A DNA stretch of 64,000 bases, taken from Kaistia dalseonensis (GTDB lineage: Bacteria; Pseudomonadota; Alphaproteobacteria; Rhizobiales; Kaistiaceae). The stretch is from the NCBI RefSeq assembly GCF_030814715.1, contig NZ_JAUSVO010000002.1, positions 62,001-126,000 of the forward strand, given 5' to 3'. Below, piece by piece: positions 52,291-60,476 of the stretch. Every line of letters begins with the position of its first letter. Within the stretch, counting starts at the first letter, position 1. The position numbers and the translations under genes are program-made. The notes under the pieces are model-generated. The model saw only the letters and a list, made by a program, of their open reading frames with translations, ran no database searches and was not told the DNA's origin.

Positions 52291-52829
52291 CGAACTCGAT
52301 ACGATCTCCTGGCGCAACATCCAGGCGGAATTGCTGCGCCGGATCTATGAGCGGGAATGGCCGCCGGGCCATCTACTGCCGAACGAAACCGACCTGGCCG
52401 TCGAGTTCGGCTGCGCGCGCCACGGTGAACCGTGCCATGCGCGAACTCGCCGCTGCCGGCCTCATCACTAGCCACCTCGGCCTTGAACGCGATACGCAGA
52501 TGCTGCATCTGACCGCAATGCACTTCGCCGACAATCACCCTTTCCTGCACGAGGACCGCTGGATCCATCTCGCCGCCGTCCCGGAGGCGCGCAAAGTCGA
52601 CTTCGCGGCGGTCAGCGCCAATGAATGGCTGATCCTGAATGCGCCCTGTAGCGCCAGCGATATTGCCCTGTCCGCCAAGAACGCCGACCGCGCGCTCGGC
52701 GAGCTGCTCGGCACCGAAGAAGGGGCTGCGCTTTTCGTCGTCGACCGGATCACCTGGGACAAGGGCGTGCCGATCACATCGGTTCGCCTCTCCTATGCGC
52801 CGGGCTACCGGATGAACGCGCGGATCTGA
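52286..52829 (+). pseudogene. hutC: Broken hutC (GntR-type histidine utilisation repressor)
   Basis: The first frame gives ISWRNIQAELLRRIYEREWP and LLPNETDLAVEFGCA, the GntR wing-helix start of HutC. A frameshift near 52420 then leads to ATVNRAMRELAAAGLITSHL, the rest of the HTH. Directly after that follows LERDTQMLHLTAMHFADNHP, which in HutC lies about 45 residues further on, so an internal in-frame deletion has removed the domain linker. The C-terminal UTRA part (EDRWIHLAAVPEARK and YAPGYRMNARI) is intact to the stop at 52829. The protein cannot be functional as repressor. Confidence 0.75.
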
Positions 52830-52841
52830 CCGCGACTGCCG

Positions 52842-53990
52842 TCACGGCGCCAGTTTTTCGAGCAGGTCGAATAGCCGGACGATATCCCGCTCTTCATTGT
52901 AGACATGGGGCGTAACCCGCATCTTCGTGCCGCGGATCGTCACGATCGCCCGGTTCTCCTTCAATTGGCGAACGAGATTCGGATGATACCGGTCGCCGAG
53001 CTCCACCACCGCGATATGCGGGGCACGGACATCGACAGCGGGGCCGCCGAAACCGCGACGCTCGGCCTCGCTCCAGATCAGCCGGTTCAGAAAGGTCAGC
53101 CGCTCGAAGACAGACGGCACGCCCCAGCCCTGCAGCAGTTCGAGCGCGTCAATGGCGATCGGGAGAACCGCGAAGTCGGAACGCTCGCCCATGTCGAAGC
53201 GGCGGGCACCGGGAAGGTAATCCGGCATGGTCTGCAGATAGAAATCCGGGCGATCGCCGCCCTTGCGGTTCCAAGAATGGAACTCGATCGGGCGGCCCGT
53301 CTCGCCCCAGGCCTTGTCGGCATAGAGGAAAGCGAGGCGGTAGGGGCCGAGCAGGAACTTGTAGGTCGCAAACGCCAGGAAATCCGGCCGGACGCGCATC
53401 ACGTCGAACGGGACCGCGCCGACCCATTGCGTTCCATCCATGACCAGGGAGGCGCCGGCGGCGCGCGCCGCCACGGCGACGGCCTCGATGTCGACGCTCA
53501 TGCCTTCGAACCAATGCACGATCGTGCCGCAGACGACGGATACCGGCGCGTCGGATGTCTCGATCGCCCGCACCAGCGCCGAAGCCCACGTCTCATCGGG
53601 CCGCCGCGCGGCCTGAACCACGCGCGCGCCCTTCTGCGCCGCCAGCTCGTACCAGGCGTAGCGATGCGAGGTGTGCTCGTTCTCCATCATGATGATGACC
53701 GAGCCCGCCGGAACCGGAACATTCGAAGCGGCAACGGCAATGCCATAGCTCGTCGCCGGAATGACGGCGATGTCGTCGGCGCTCGCCCCGATGAACGAGG
53801 CGGCGAGTTCGCGCGCCCGCTCGACCTCGTCGTAGTAATTGCCGATCGTCATGTCCCATGGCGCGGCCTTGACCAGCACACCCCGACCGCCCGCCTCCAC
53901 GGCACTCGTGGGAATTGGCGACATGTAAGCCGCATCGAGATAGGTGACGTCGTCCGGGATCGAGAAGAGATGTCGCTGGCTGGCGAGCAT
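52842..53990 (-). CDS. Class V aminotransferase (PLP, kynureninase/isopenicillin N epimerase-like)
   Basis: A ~382-residue PLP enzyme, fold type I. The phosphate-binding motif ATSYGIAVAASNV, the aspartate of VMDGTQWVGAVPFD and the Schiff-base lysine in ATYKFLLGPYRLAF are visible. The ATG at 53990 has GAGG 6 nt before it; a GTG at 54002 overlaps the previous stop and is an alternative. It is in an operon with the ornithine cyclodeaminase-like gene. It could be an epimerase, desulfurase or transaminase for an amino acid-like ligand. Substrate unknown. Confidence 0.85.
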   Translation of the reverse strand: MLASQRHLFSIPDDVTYLDAAYMSPIPTSAVEAGGRGVLVKAAPWDMTIGNYYDEVERARELAASFIGASADDIAVIPATSYGIAVAASNVPVPAGSVIIMMENEHTSHRYAWYELAAQKGARVVQAARRPDETWASALVRAIETSDAPVSVVCGTIVHWFEGMSVDIEAVAVAARAAGASLVMDGTQWVGAVPFDVMRVRPDFLAFATYKFLLGPYRLAFLYADKAWGETGRPIEFHSWNRKGGDRPDFYLQTMPDYLPGARRFDMGERSDFAVLPIAIDALELLQGWGVPSVFERLTFLNRLIWSEAERRGFGGPAVDVRAPHIAVVELGDRYHPNLVRQLKENRAIVTIRGTKMRVTPHVYNEERDIVRLFDLLEKLAP

Positions 53991-53998
53991 GGCAAACC

Positions 53999-55018
53999 TC
54001 ACAGGGGAACGTCGACGCCGAGGCCGAGATCCTTGGCTTTCTGATAGATGAAATTCGCGAGTTCGATGTCCTCTGCAGGAACGCCGAGCGATCGATAGAG
54101 CGTGATTTCCGCCTCGGAACTCCGGCCTCGCACCGCGCCGTTGAGCACGGCGCCGATCTCTCCGACGATGTGCGAGCTCTCAATGAGGCCCTGCGACAGC
54201 GGCTCGATCAGATCGGACGCCGCCACCATCGCCATGGGCCGATAATCGACCCAAATGCTCGAGCGGGTCACGCAGGCGAGATCGATTTCCGCCAGGCCGG
54301 CAACGCTGGCGCCGACGGCATTCACATGCGTGCCAGGGGACAGCCACTCGCCTTCGAGCACCGGAAGGGCCGAGGACGTAACGGTGCAAACGATATCGGC
54401 ACCGTCGACCGCGAGCCGCGCGGTGGGCATGGCGACCGTTGGAAAGCCCACGGCGCTTTCCGCTTCGGCGAAGCGCGCGGCCTTCTCCGCGTTGCGCCCC
54501 CATACGCGGACGCGGGTGATCGTCCGAACCAGCGAGATCGCTGCGATGTGACGCTTAGCCTGCTCTCCGTAGCCGATGACGGCCAACTCGCAGGAGTTCT
54601 CTCGCGCCAACGCCCCCGTCGCGACGGCCGTCGCCGCAGGCGTCCGCAACCCGGTGATCGCGGTGGCGCCGATCAAGGCAACCGGCTCCCCCCTCTCCCG
54701 GTCGAAGAGCAACACGCCGCCCTGATGCGACGGCATGCCGTGCTGGAAGTTCCGTGGATATACGGACTGCACCTTGGCGCCGAAATACGGGCTCTCGTCG
54801 AGCGATGCGTACATCATCGACAGGCAGGTTCCGGGATCGCCCGAGAGAGCGAGGGTGCGCCGGATGTCCTGGCGAGCTGCGCCGCTCGACGTCTTTCGCA
54901 AGGCGGCCTCAGCCAGAGCCAAGGCCTCGCCGGGGCTGACCAGCGCTTCGACCGTGGCCCCATCAATGACCAGCAGCCGGGTCGCGTGGCTGTCGATCCG
55001 GGGAGATGACATGGGCAT
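53999..55018 (-). CDS. Ornithine cyclodeaminase/mu-crystallin family protein
   Basis: A ~339-residue NAD(P)-binding protein. It has the pattern GAKVQSVYPRNFQHGMPSHQ (20 residues of the active-site region), the Rossmann motif AVIGYGEQAKRHI, TAITGLRTPAATAVA and the sequence VNAVGASVAGLAEID. Family members are ornithine cyclodeaminases, ketimine reductases or imine/opine enzymes. I chose the ATG at 55018; the ATG at 55012 is also possible. The stop overlaps or adjoins the aminotransferase start. It may act on a ketimine or cyclic imine made by the oxidases. Confidence 0.88.
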   Translation of the reverse strand: MPMSSPRIDSHATRLLVIDGATVEALVSPGEALALAEAALRKTSSGAARQDIRRTLALSGDPGTCLSMMYASLDESPYFGAKVQSVYPRNFQHGMPSHQGGVLLFDRERGEPVALIGATAITGLRTPAATAVATGALARENSCELAVIGYGEQAKRHIAAISLVRTITRVRVWGRNAEKAARFAEAESAVGFPTVAMPTARLAVDGADIVCTVTSSALPVLEGEWLSPGTHVNAVGASVAGLAEIDLACVTRSSIWVDYRPMAMVAASDLIEPLSQGLIESSHIVGEIGAVLNGAVRGRSSEAEITLYRSLGVPAEDIELANFIYQKAKDLGLGVDVPL

Positions 55019-55086
55019 TGTTGACCTAGGTGATTGGCAGATTCCGGCGATCATAGAAGCACTGAACAGCGCTTCTTCGGGCGCGA

Positions 55087-55099
55087 AACTTCATAACTC
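55087..55099. promoter_or_regulatory. Putative LysR operator, divergent region, copy a
   Basis: AACTTCATAACTC, 10 of 13 bases of the island motif, 69-81 nt before the ocd-like start and about 156 nt before ridA. Confidence 0.45.
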
Positions 55100-55152
55100 G
55101 CCGCGTCTAGTTTTCGCGGTTATTTCATGAGGCGGGCCGCACACGCCGATGC

Positions 55153-55165
55153 TCCTTCATAACCA
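55153..55165. promoter_or_regulatory. Putative LysR operator, divergent region, copy b
   Basis: TCCTTCATAACCA, sharing the core TTCATAACC, 90-102 nt before the ridA GTG and about 135 nt before the ocd-like start. A partly inverted form (GGTTATTTCATGA) lies between copies a and b. Confidence 0.45.
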
Positions 55166-55254
55166 AAGGCGACCCGCGACGCCGGCCAGGTTATTTGACC
55201 GACCCGTCCGTTCCCCCGATCCTGCGCCGGCCCAATACCGGCTGGAGTGAGATC

Positions 55255-55632
55255 GTGGCTATCCAACGCATTGAGAAGACGGCGCGGCTCAGCCGAGTGG
55301 TGATCCACGAGCGCGTGGCGTATTTTTCCGGCCTGACCGCCGACGACCGGCAACAGGATGTCGTCGGCCAGACCCGCCAAATTCTGGCGAAGACCGACGT
55401 CTTCCTCGCGCAGATTGGTTCGGATCGGTCCCGCCTTTTGAGCGCAACGATCTGGCTGCGCGACATCGACGATTTCGACGGGATGAACAGCGTCTGGACC
55501 GAATGGATCGACAAGGACGAACCCCCGGCACGAGCCACGGTCCAGGCCGTACTCGGGCTGCGCGACATCCTCGTCGAAATCCAGTTCACCGTGGCGCTGG
55601 CAGCCGCCTCCACACCCGCGACGACGATCTAG
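55255..55632 (+). CDS. RidA-family enamine/imine deaminase
   Basis: A 125-residue RidA (YjgF/YER057c) protein. The core reads VAIQRIEKTARLSRVVIH, VGQTRQILAKTDVFLAQIGS (20 residues) and ARATVQAVLGL with the catalytic Arg. I chose the GTG at 55255 because GGAGTGAGATC sits right before it and the family starts at IQRIE; the TTG at 55195 would add 20 untypical residues. It would clear reactive enamines from the PLP and amine oxidation steps nearby. Confidence 0.85.
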   Translation: MAIQRIEKTARLSRVVIHERVAYFSGLTADDRQQDVVGQTRQILAKTDVFLAQIGSDRSRLLSATIWLRDIDDFDGMNSVWTEWIDKDEPPARATVQAVLGLRDILVEIQFTVALAAASTPATTI

Positions 55633-55810
55633 GCCTGCGGCCAATTCAGGCTTCTCAATCGTCCATTTGACGAAAGCTGACGTTGTGAATTAACGATAAT
55701 TCCTAAGTACGATGCCGCATATTCGTGATCTACGCTTCATACGAGGCAATTATAGTTATTTAATCTATACGTATAAATGATCTCATTACGTATATATCAC
55801 AATAATACTA

Positions 55811-56061
55811 TTGCAAAACCATGAAATTAAAGATCCTAAACGATTTCATCGTCATAAGTTAAATCTAAAGAACTTGGATTATCTAGTTGCGGCCTCAGAT
55901 CACGGCTCTTTCCGCAAAGCTGCGATTGCTCTGCAAGTTCGAGAATCCGCGATTAGCCGTCGTATTCGAGACATCGAAGATCAGATCGGCGCGTCTCTGT
56001 TTCTTCGGCGGCCCGACGGTGTGAGTCTGACCTTGGCGGGTCAACGTTATCTCGCCCGAGT
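55811..56061 (+). pseudogene. Truncated LysR-family gene (N-terminal HTH only), AT-rich
   Basis: The frame encodes LKNLDYLVAASDHGSFRKAA and ALQVRESAISRRIRDIEDQI, then ASLFLRRPDGVSLTLAGQRY, an LTTR HTH and linker start. After LARV it runs into the tRNA-like repeat (56062 on) and ends at 56137 with nonsense residues. The whole effector domain is missing. The DNA from 55680 to 55900 is strongly AT-rich, unlike everything around, which points to foreign origin. The start (TTG at 55811) is uncertain. Confidence 0.75.
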
Positions 56062-56129
56062 GCGCCGGACTCAAAATCCGGTTCCGAAAGGAGTGTCGGT
56101 TCGATTCCGACTACCCGCACCATCATCTC
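56062..56129 (+). repeat. attR: right direct repeat
   Basis: A 68-nt copy of the tRNA-Leu 3' part (37889-37956) with one C-to-T change at 56112. It lacks the 5' part of the tRNA, so it is not a tRNA gene. It marks the right end of the island and the point where the LysR stub breaks off. Confidence 0.9.
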
Positions 56130-56280
56130 CAGATTGATCGCCTCCCGAGGACGGATCGCCTGTTGACCGGGGCGGACCGATATTCCAGCCCGCCGAGGTG
56201 GCGGAAAGATCAATTCATTGAATAGCAGAAATCGCCTGAACGCGATTGGTCGCGGGATTCGGCTCTGATATCGGGGAAGG

Positions 56281-57450
56281 ATGTCCACGACCACGAAGAC
56301 TTCCCTTCTATTCGTCCTGATCGCCAGCGGAACCGTTCTCGGAATTGCCGGGACCGATCTGGTTCTGCCGGCCGTCCCGAGCCTGCCGTTGCAGCTGGGA
56401 GGAAGCGTCGAGACCGCGCAGTTCGTTCTTGCCGCCTATGCCTTCGGCACGCTGATCGGACTTCTCATCTTTGGCGAGCTCGGCGCGCGACTAGATCCAT
56501 GCAAACTGTTCATGGCGTCGCTGGCCCTGTTCGGGGCCGCTTCGCTGGCGGCGTCGGCATCGCCTTCAATCGAGTGGCTGATCGCCCTGCGCTTTGCCCA
56601 AGGCGCCTTCGGCGCGGGACCGGCCGTCTTCGCGCCCGGTTTCATCCAGGGCCTCTATGCACAGGACAAGGCCGCTTCCGCCCTGGGACGGCTCGGCTCC
56701 ATCGAATCCCTGGCGCCGGCGCTCGCGCCGATTGCCGGGGCCTATCTGCTGGAGCTCGGAGGCTGGCGACTATCCTTCGTCCTCCTGGCGGTGCTCTCGG
56801 TGCTCATAGGCACGGCCGTATTCTCGCAGCGGCGCCAATTCCCCCGACCGACGCGCGTGCCTCACGGTCATCACAGCTATCTCGCCATTCTGAGAAATCG
56901 CGAATTCATCAGCTATGCGTCGAGCCAGGCTCTTTCGCTCGGAGGTTTGCTGGTCTTCGTCTTCGGCGCTCCGGCCGTATTGACCGGCCCTCTCGGCAAG
57001 GGGATCGCCGCCTTCGTCGTCCTGCAGGTCTTCGGTATCGCGGCCTTCATTCTCGCTGCCAACTCATCCGCGTGGGTGGCCCGCACGTTCGGCACGTTGC
57101 GGACGATCCGGTTCGGCACGGCGATCATGCCGCTCGCGTTCCTGGCAATCCTCGTCTACGCGCTCGGCGATGGAAGCAGCCTCTATGTTCTCGTCCCGAT
57201 CTGGATGGCAGTGAACCTGGGGTTCGGCATTCGCGGACCGATCGGGTTTCATCGGGCGATCACGACCGCCCGCGGCGATCATTCGCGGGCCGCCGCCATC
57301 ATCGTCGCGGCGATCCTGGGCATTGCCGGCCTTGGAACAACGCTCGTCGCTCCGTATATCGCCGTCGGTCTCTGGCCACTGGCGATCGCGGGCACGACAC
57401 TTTCGGCCATCGGGCTGCTATCGCTGCTGCCTCTCCGAGAGGGTCGTTGA
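56281..57450 (+). CDS. MFS transporter (DHA1, Bcr/CflA-like)
   Basis: A 389-residue exporter with 12 predicted helices. It has the DHA1 motif start GTDLVLPAVPSLPLQLGGS (with the D of TM1) and the motif A-like loop FGELGARLDPCKLFM between TM2 and TM3, though motif A is weak (GARLDPCK). ALRFAQGAFGAGP is motif B-like. Substrate is unknown, probably a drug or metabolite. It starts ATG 56281 just outside the island and is convergent with the outer-membrane protein gene. It carries no regulator next to it. Confidence 0.85.
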   Translation: MSTTTKTSLLFVLIASGTVLGIAGTDLVLPAVPSLPLQLGGSVETAQFVLAAYAFGTLIGLLIFGELGARLDPCKLFMASLALFGAASLAASASPSIEWLIALRFAQGAFGAGPAVFAPGFIQGLYAQDKAASALGRLGSIESLAPALAPIAGAYLLELGGWRLSFVLLAVLSVLIGTAVFSQRRQFPRPTRVPHGHHSYLAILRNREFISYASSQALSLGGLLVFVFGAPAVLTGPLGKGIAAFVVLQVFGIAAFILAANSSAWVARTFGTLRTIRFGTAIMPLAFLAILVYALGDGSSLYVLVPIWMAVNLGFGIRGPIGFHRAITTARGDHSRAAAIIVAAILGIAGLGTTLVAPYIAVGLWPLAIAGTTLSAIGLLSLLPLREGR

Positions 57451-57550
57451 AGCGCCGCCCCCTTTTTTGAGGCGTCCGCCCATGGTCACATCCCCGGCCG
57501 CCGCGTCATTCGCCGGGGACATGGCGGCTCGCCGGCTGACGATCCGGCGG

Positions 57551-58387
57551 CTATTTCTTGGTCGGGAAGAGGAACTGCAGATTGAAGCGGAGCTGCCATT
57601 GCGGCCCCGTGTCTTCGGGCGTCAGGGCATTGTAATAGGCGCTGAGCTGGGCGTTGATCGGCTGCTTGCCGAGACGGAAGACGCGGCCAAAGCCGCCGCC
57701 AATCGGCAGCGTCCAGCGATTGTCGTTGTCCGCCTCCCAGTTCGCCGTCACGAGCGGCGACGAGGTCAGATACCAGCCATCGCTGAAATTGTAGTTCACG
57801 AAAGGCTGCAGCGTCATCTGGTTGACGTTCGGCCGGCTGGAATCGCCGGCGAAGGACCAGATGTTGTTGACGAGCGCTCCATAGACCCAGTGCCCGTCCA
57901 TGACGAGGCCGACCGCTGATGGTCCGATGCCCCATTTGCCGGAGCCGAGCTCGGACGACGTCGCCGTCGGAAGCAGGAAGACCGGGCCCGCGCCCCAGAT
58001 GAACTTTCCGCTCTGGACGGGCGACAGAAACAATGTCGGCGTGATGTCGCCGAGCCCGTAGGTCACCTCGTCGCCAGGATAGAGGGTCGGCTGCTCCACC
58101 AGCGGCGTGATGATGCGGGTGATGAGGTTCCAGTCGGGCGACAGGTTGATCGGGATCACGGGCTGGACGTTCAGAACCTCCTGCGTGCCGCCAAAGCGCC
58201 CTGTGTCGAAATTGGTATTGAACTGGAACGGCAGGCTGATCATGTCGGCGACGGGGTTCTGCGCCGCCTTGGCGAGCGTCTCCGTATCGTCGGCGGCCCG
58301 GGCCGGAGCGCCACCGAAACAGAGCGCCGCCAGTATCATGCAAGCGCTGGCGACGCGACGCGGCTGGCAAGAAGGTCCTGCGATCAT
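57551..58387 (-). CDS. Outer-membrane beta-barrel protein (phenol_MetA_deg/transporter-like, PF13557)
   Basis: A 278-residue exported protein. Residues 1-~34 form a signal peptide with a basic start and ALCFGGAPARAADD at cleavage. The mature part has amphipathic beta-strands rich in Gly/Trp/Tyr (LSPDWNLITRIITPLVEQP, GLGDITPTLFLSP) and ends in LQFLFPTKK. It matches the family of putative outer-membrane channels named after the MetA phenol protein. The ATG at 58387 has GAGGGGGATACGA upstream. Ligand unknown. Confidence 0.78.
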   Translation of the reverse strand: MIAGPSCQPRRVASACMILAALCFGGAPARAADDTETLAKAAQNPVADMISLPFQFNTNFDTGRFGGTQEVLNVQPVIPINLSPDWNLITRIITPLVEQPTLYPGDEVTYGLGDITPTLFLSPVQSGKFIWGAGPVFLLPTATSSELGSGKWGIGPSAVGLVMDGHWVYGALVNNIWSFAGDSSRPNVNQMTLQPFVNYNFSDGWYLTSSPLVTANWEADNDNRWTLPIGGGFGRVFRLGKQPINAQLSAYYNALTPEDTGPQWQLRFNLQFLFPTKK

Positions 58388-59356
58388 TCGTATCCCCCTC
58401 AAGCCCGGCCTCGTGAGGGCAGACCCGCGAGGCAACGATAATAGCAGATCGGAACCGCCAATAGGGATGTGCCGGGCCAATCTGTGGCGGGCGGACCGGC
58501 TTGGCCATGCCGAAGAAGTCCGTCACGCGCTGGCCACAGCAGCGGGTTGAAAACGCTTCATCCGATTCACCATGGCAGCTTTGAATATCCTGTATTCTTA
58601 GATTTGATTGAAACTATCTTCGGCGCGATATCCGACAGAATCGATACTGCATTGATATTTTGTGAGAACATTACTTATTCACATTGATATATATTTTCAT
58701 CATAACTGTCCCGTTCTCGACTATTCAATCTATCAATTTTGGGTGGGCTATCCTGCGATCCATGATGCCAGCCGCGGAGGACTGCCTCGCATAGGGGCGA
58801 CGGAACTGAATGGCTTGGCGAACAGGGCTGGCAGAGCCGCCGGCCAGACGGGTGACGCCAACTGATGCCTCTCGCCATTACCTATGGCGTCGAGGGTCGC
58901 CGCCGATCCGCGAGTGCGCACGTCGCTGCGTAGCCGTTCTCCTCAGGCTGAGCGGGCACCGCCTCACCAATTGTCGGGACCGGTCGGCCGTCGAGGCTGG
59001 TTCCCCAAGAGGAACTGGCCGGTGCAGCCAATCTCTCGCACCGCTCCGTGCAGGGCATATTGAAGCGGCGGCTCGACCCGGGGCCGGGCGAACAGCGCTG
59101 CCGCGCGTTGAAAATCCTTGATGCCCATGCCAGGAAAACCTTCGCCGACGGCGAATGATTGCCCACGCTTCCGAGCATTCCATCTTGCCTGCACGTCCCG
59201 AACGTGGAATGGCATCGGCCCGGATTGCATCGGGAGATGGGGTCCAAGTCTTGCCAGGCGCGCACTCTGCCGGCAATGTCAGCTCGGAAAGATGCCCGCC
59301 GGCGGGATGCCACAGCCCACCGTCGCCGGGCAACAGGATACGGAAAGTCCAGGATC
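58388..59356. other. Long intergenic stretch with AT-rich core
   Basis: I see no supported gene in this ~970-nt gap. The part 58560-58740 is clearly AT-rich. Open frames such as 58810-59121 (plus) and 58882-59529 (minus) are Arg/Pro/Ser-rich with no motif. It may hold promoters for the flanking genes or a small RNA that cannot be recognised by eye. Confidence 0.45.
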
Positions 59357-60064
59357 ATGATGATGAACGGTCGAAACGCCGATGCCGACACGATGGCCCC
59401 CGTCGGGTCGCATGGGCGCCAGGCGGGCTTTCTCAGCCGCCGGTCGTTTCTGGTCGGCACGGGTGCCGGCCTAGGCGCTCTGGCGCTCGCCGGCTGCACG
59501 ACCGGGGGCATGAGCCTCGCCGAGGCCAAGAAGGTCTACGGGCCCGTGCCCGATGAGAAATTCCCGATCCCGGCCGTCAATATCAGCAAGGTCGATCCAA
59601 AATATTACCGCCGGACCGTTCGCTACGAGACCAAGGAAGCGACGGGCACGATCATCATCGATCCCAAGAAGTACTACGTCTATCGCATCGAGGGCGACGG
59701 GTTGGCGACGCGCTATGGCGCCAATGTCGGCCGTGACGGCTTCCGCTGGAACGGCGACGTCGTTGTCGGCCGCAAGGGCGAATGGGCAACATGGACGCCG
59801 CCCAAGGAGATGATCGCGCGCCAGCCCGAGGCCGCGAAATATGCTGCTGGCATGCCAGGCGGCCTCGACAACCCGCTCGGTGCCCGAACGCTCTATCTCT
59901 ATCAGGATGGCGTCTACACGCTCTACACGATCTATGCGAGCATCCATCCCGAATCGATCGGCAAGGGCGTCACGAGTGGTTGCACCGGCCTCTTGAGCCA
60001 GGACATGATCGACCTCTACAACCACACCGAGGTCGGGACCAAGGTGGTCATGCTGCCGTCATAG
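59357..60064 (+). CDS. L,D-transpeptidase (YkuD domain), Tat/lipoprotein signal
   Basis: A ~235-residue exported enzyme. The N-terminus has a Tat motif SRRSFLVG (about 27-34) and a lipobox LAGC with Cys 47, so it is probably an outer- or inner-membrane lipoprotein sent by Tat. The YkuD domain follows: KKYYVYRIEGDG, RYGANVGRDGF, IHPES and the catalytic Cys 209 in SGCTGLLSQD. The usual HGT-x-H-G-C-I/V-R pattern is here SGCTG, as in alphaproteobacterial members. It would form 3-3 peptidoglycan cross-links or attach proteins. The start may be any of three ATGs at 59357, 59360 or 59363. Confidence 0.88.
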   Translation: MMMNGRNADADTMAPVGSHGRQAGFLSRRSFLVGTGAGLGALALAGCTTGGMSLAEAKKVYGPVPDEKFPIPAVNISKVDPKYYRRTVRYETKEATGTIIIDPKKYYVYRIEGDGLATRYGANVGRDGFRWNGDVVVGRKGEWATWTPPKEMIARQPEAAKYAAGMPGGLDNPLGARTLYLYQDGVYTLYTIYASIHPESIGKGVTSGCTGLLSQDMIDLYNHTEVGTKVVMLPS

Positions 60065-60315
60065 CGACGGCCGCTTACCGGCTTGGCGCGATCTTGACGT
60101 CGACCAACACGAACCGGAGCGACCCGCCGGACCATTGACCGTCTCGCTCGCGAAGACGGCCCGGCGAGGTTGAAGCGCCGCGCCTGCATATTGTGACCTG
60201 CGGAGCTCTCGGTCCGCAGCCGCACCTTCGCCCCTGCAGGCTTCAATCCACGAGCCCGGAATCCGGCCGTGAGATCTTCGTGTGGGCCGCCTTCCTCGCC
60301 GGCTTCGGTCGGCAG

Positions 60316-60453
60316 GGAGGCGACCTGTTCGGTCTCGGCGAGGAGATTGTCGGGGTTCAGGTTCCGTACGAGGCGGCCGACGAACCGGATCGGCACCATC
60401 GCTTCCGGTATCAGCTTGGTGGTGCCCAGAATGTCGAACGGCAGGGAGTCCCC
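60316..60453 (-). pseudogene. Catalase gene fragment
   Basis: In one minus-strand frame about 46 residues read [40 protein letters not shown], which is the catalase segment around the haem-proximal [23 protein letters not shown] consensus (given in pieces). No other catalase part (haem tyrosine, N-terminal His motif) is found on either side, and the frame leads into random Arg-rich sequence. So it is a small relic between the L,D-transpeptidase and esterase genes. The rest of 60065-60476 holds no gene. Confidence 0.7.
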
Positions 60454-60476
60454 GAGCGTTGGGGCGGAACGCCGGT

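Larger units (their letters stand above)
37957..56129. mobile_element. Genomic island in tRNA-Leu (catabolic, ~18.2 kb)
   Basis: The DNA between the two 68-bp repeats. It carries amine/opine-like catabolic genes, an ABC importer, two broken regions (chrB-chrA, hutF-hutC) and an AT-rich right end with a cut LysR gene. I see no integrase, excision factor, transfer gene or phage gene, so it is probably a degraded remnant that no longer moves by itself. A shared motif (core TTCATAAC) lies before several of its operons, which supports joint regulation. Confidence 0.8.

Noticed and set aside
56062-56129. Second tRNA-Leu gene
   Set aside because: Only the 3' part is present; acceptor 5' strand and D-arm are missing.
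57486-58526. Leftward 346-codon frame over the outer-membrane protein gene
   Set aside because: It lacks a signal peptide and is Arg-rich; the competing frame has both signal peptide and beta-barrel pattern.
58882-59529. Leftward 215-codon frame opposite the start of the L,D-transpeptidase
   Set aside because: Arg/Ser/Pro-rich with no motif; overlaps the signal peptide region of the real gene.
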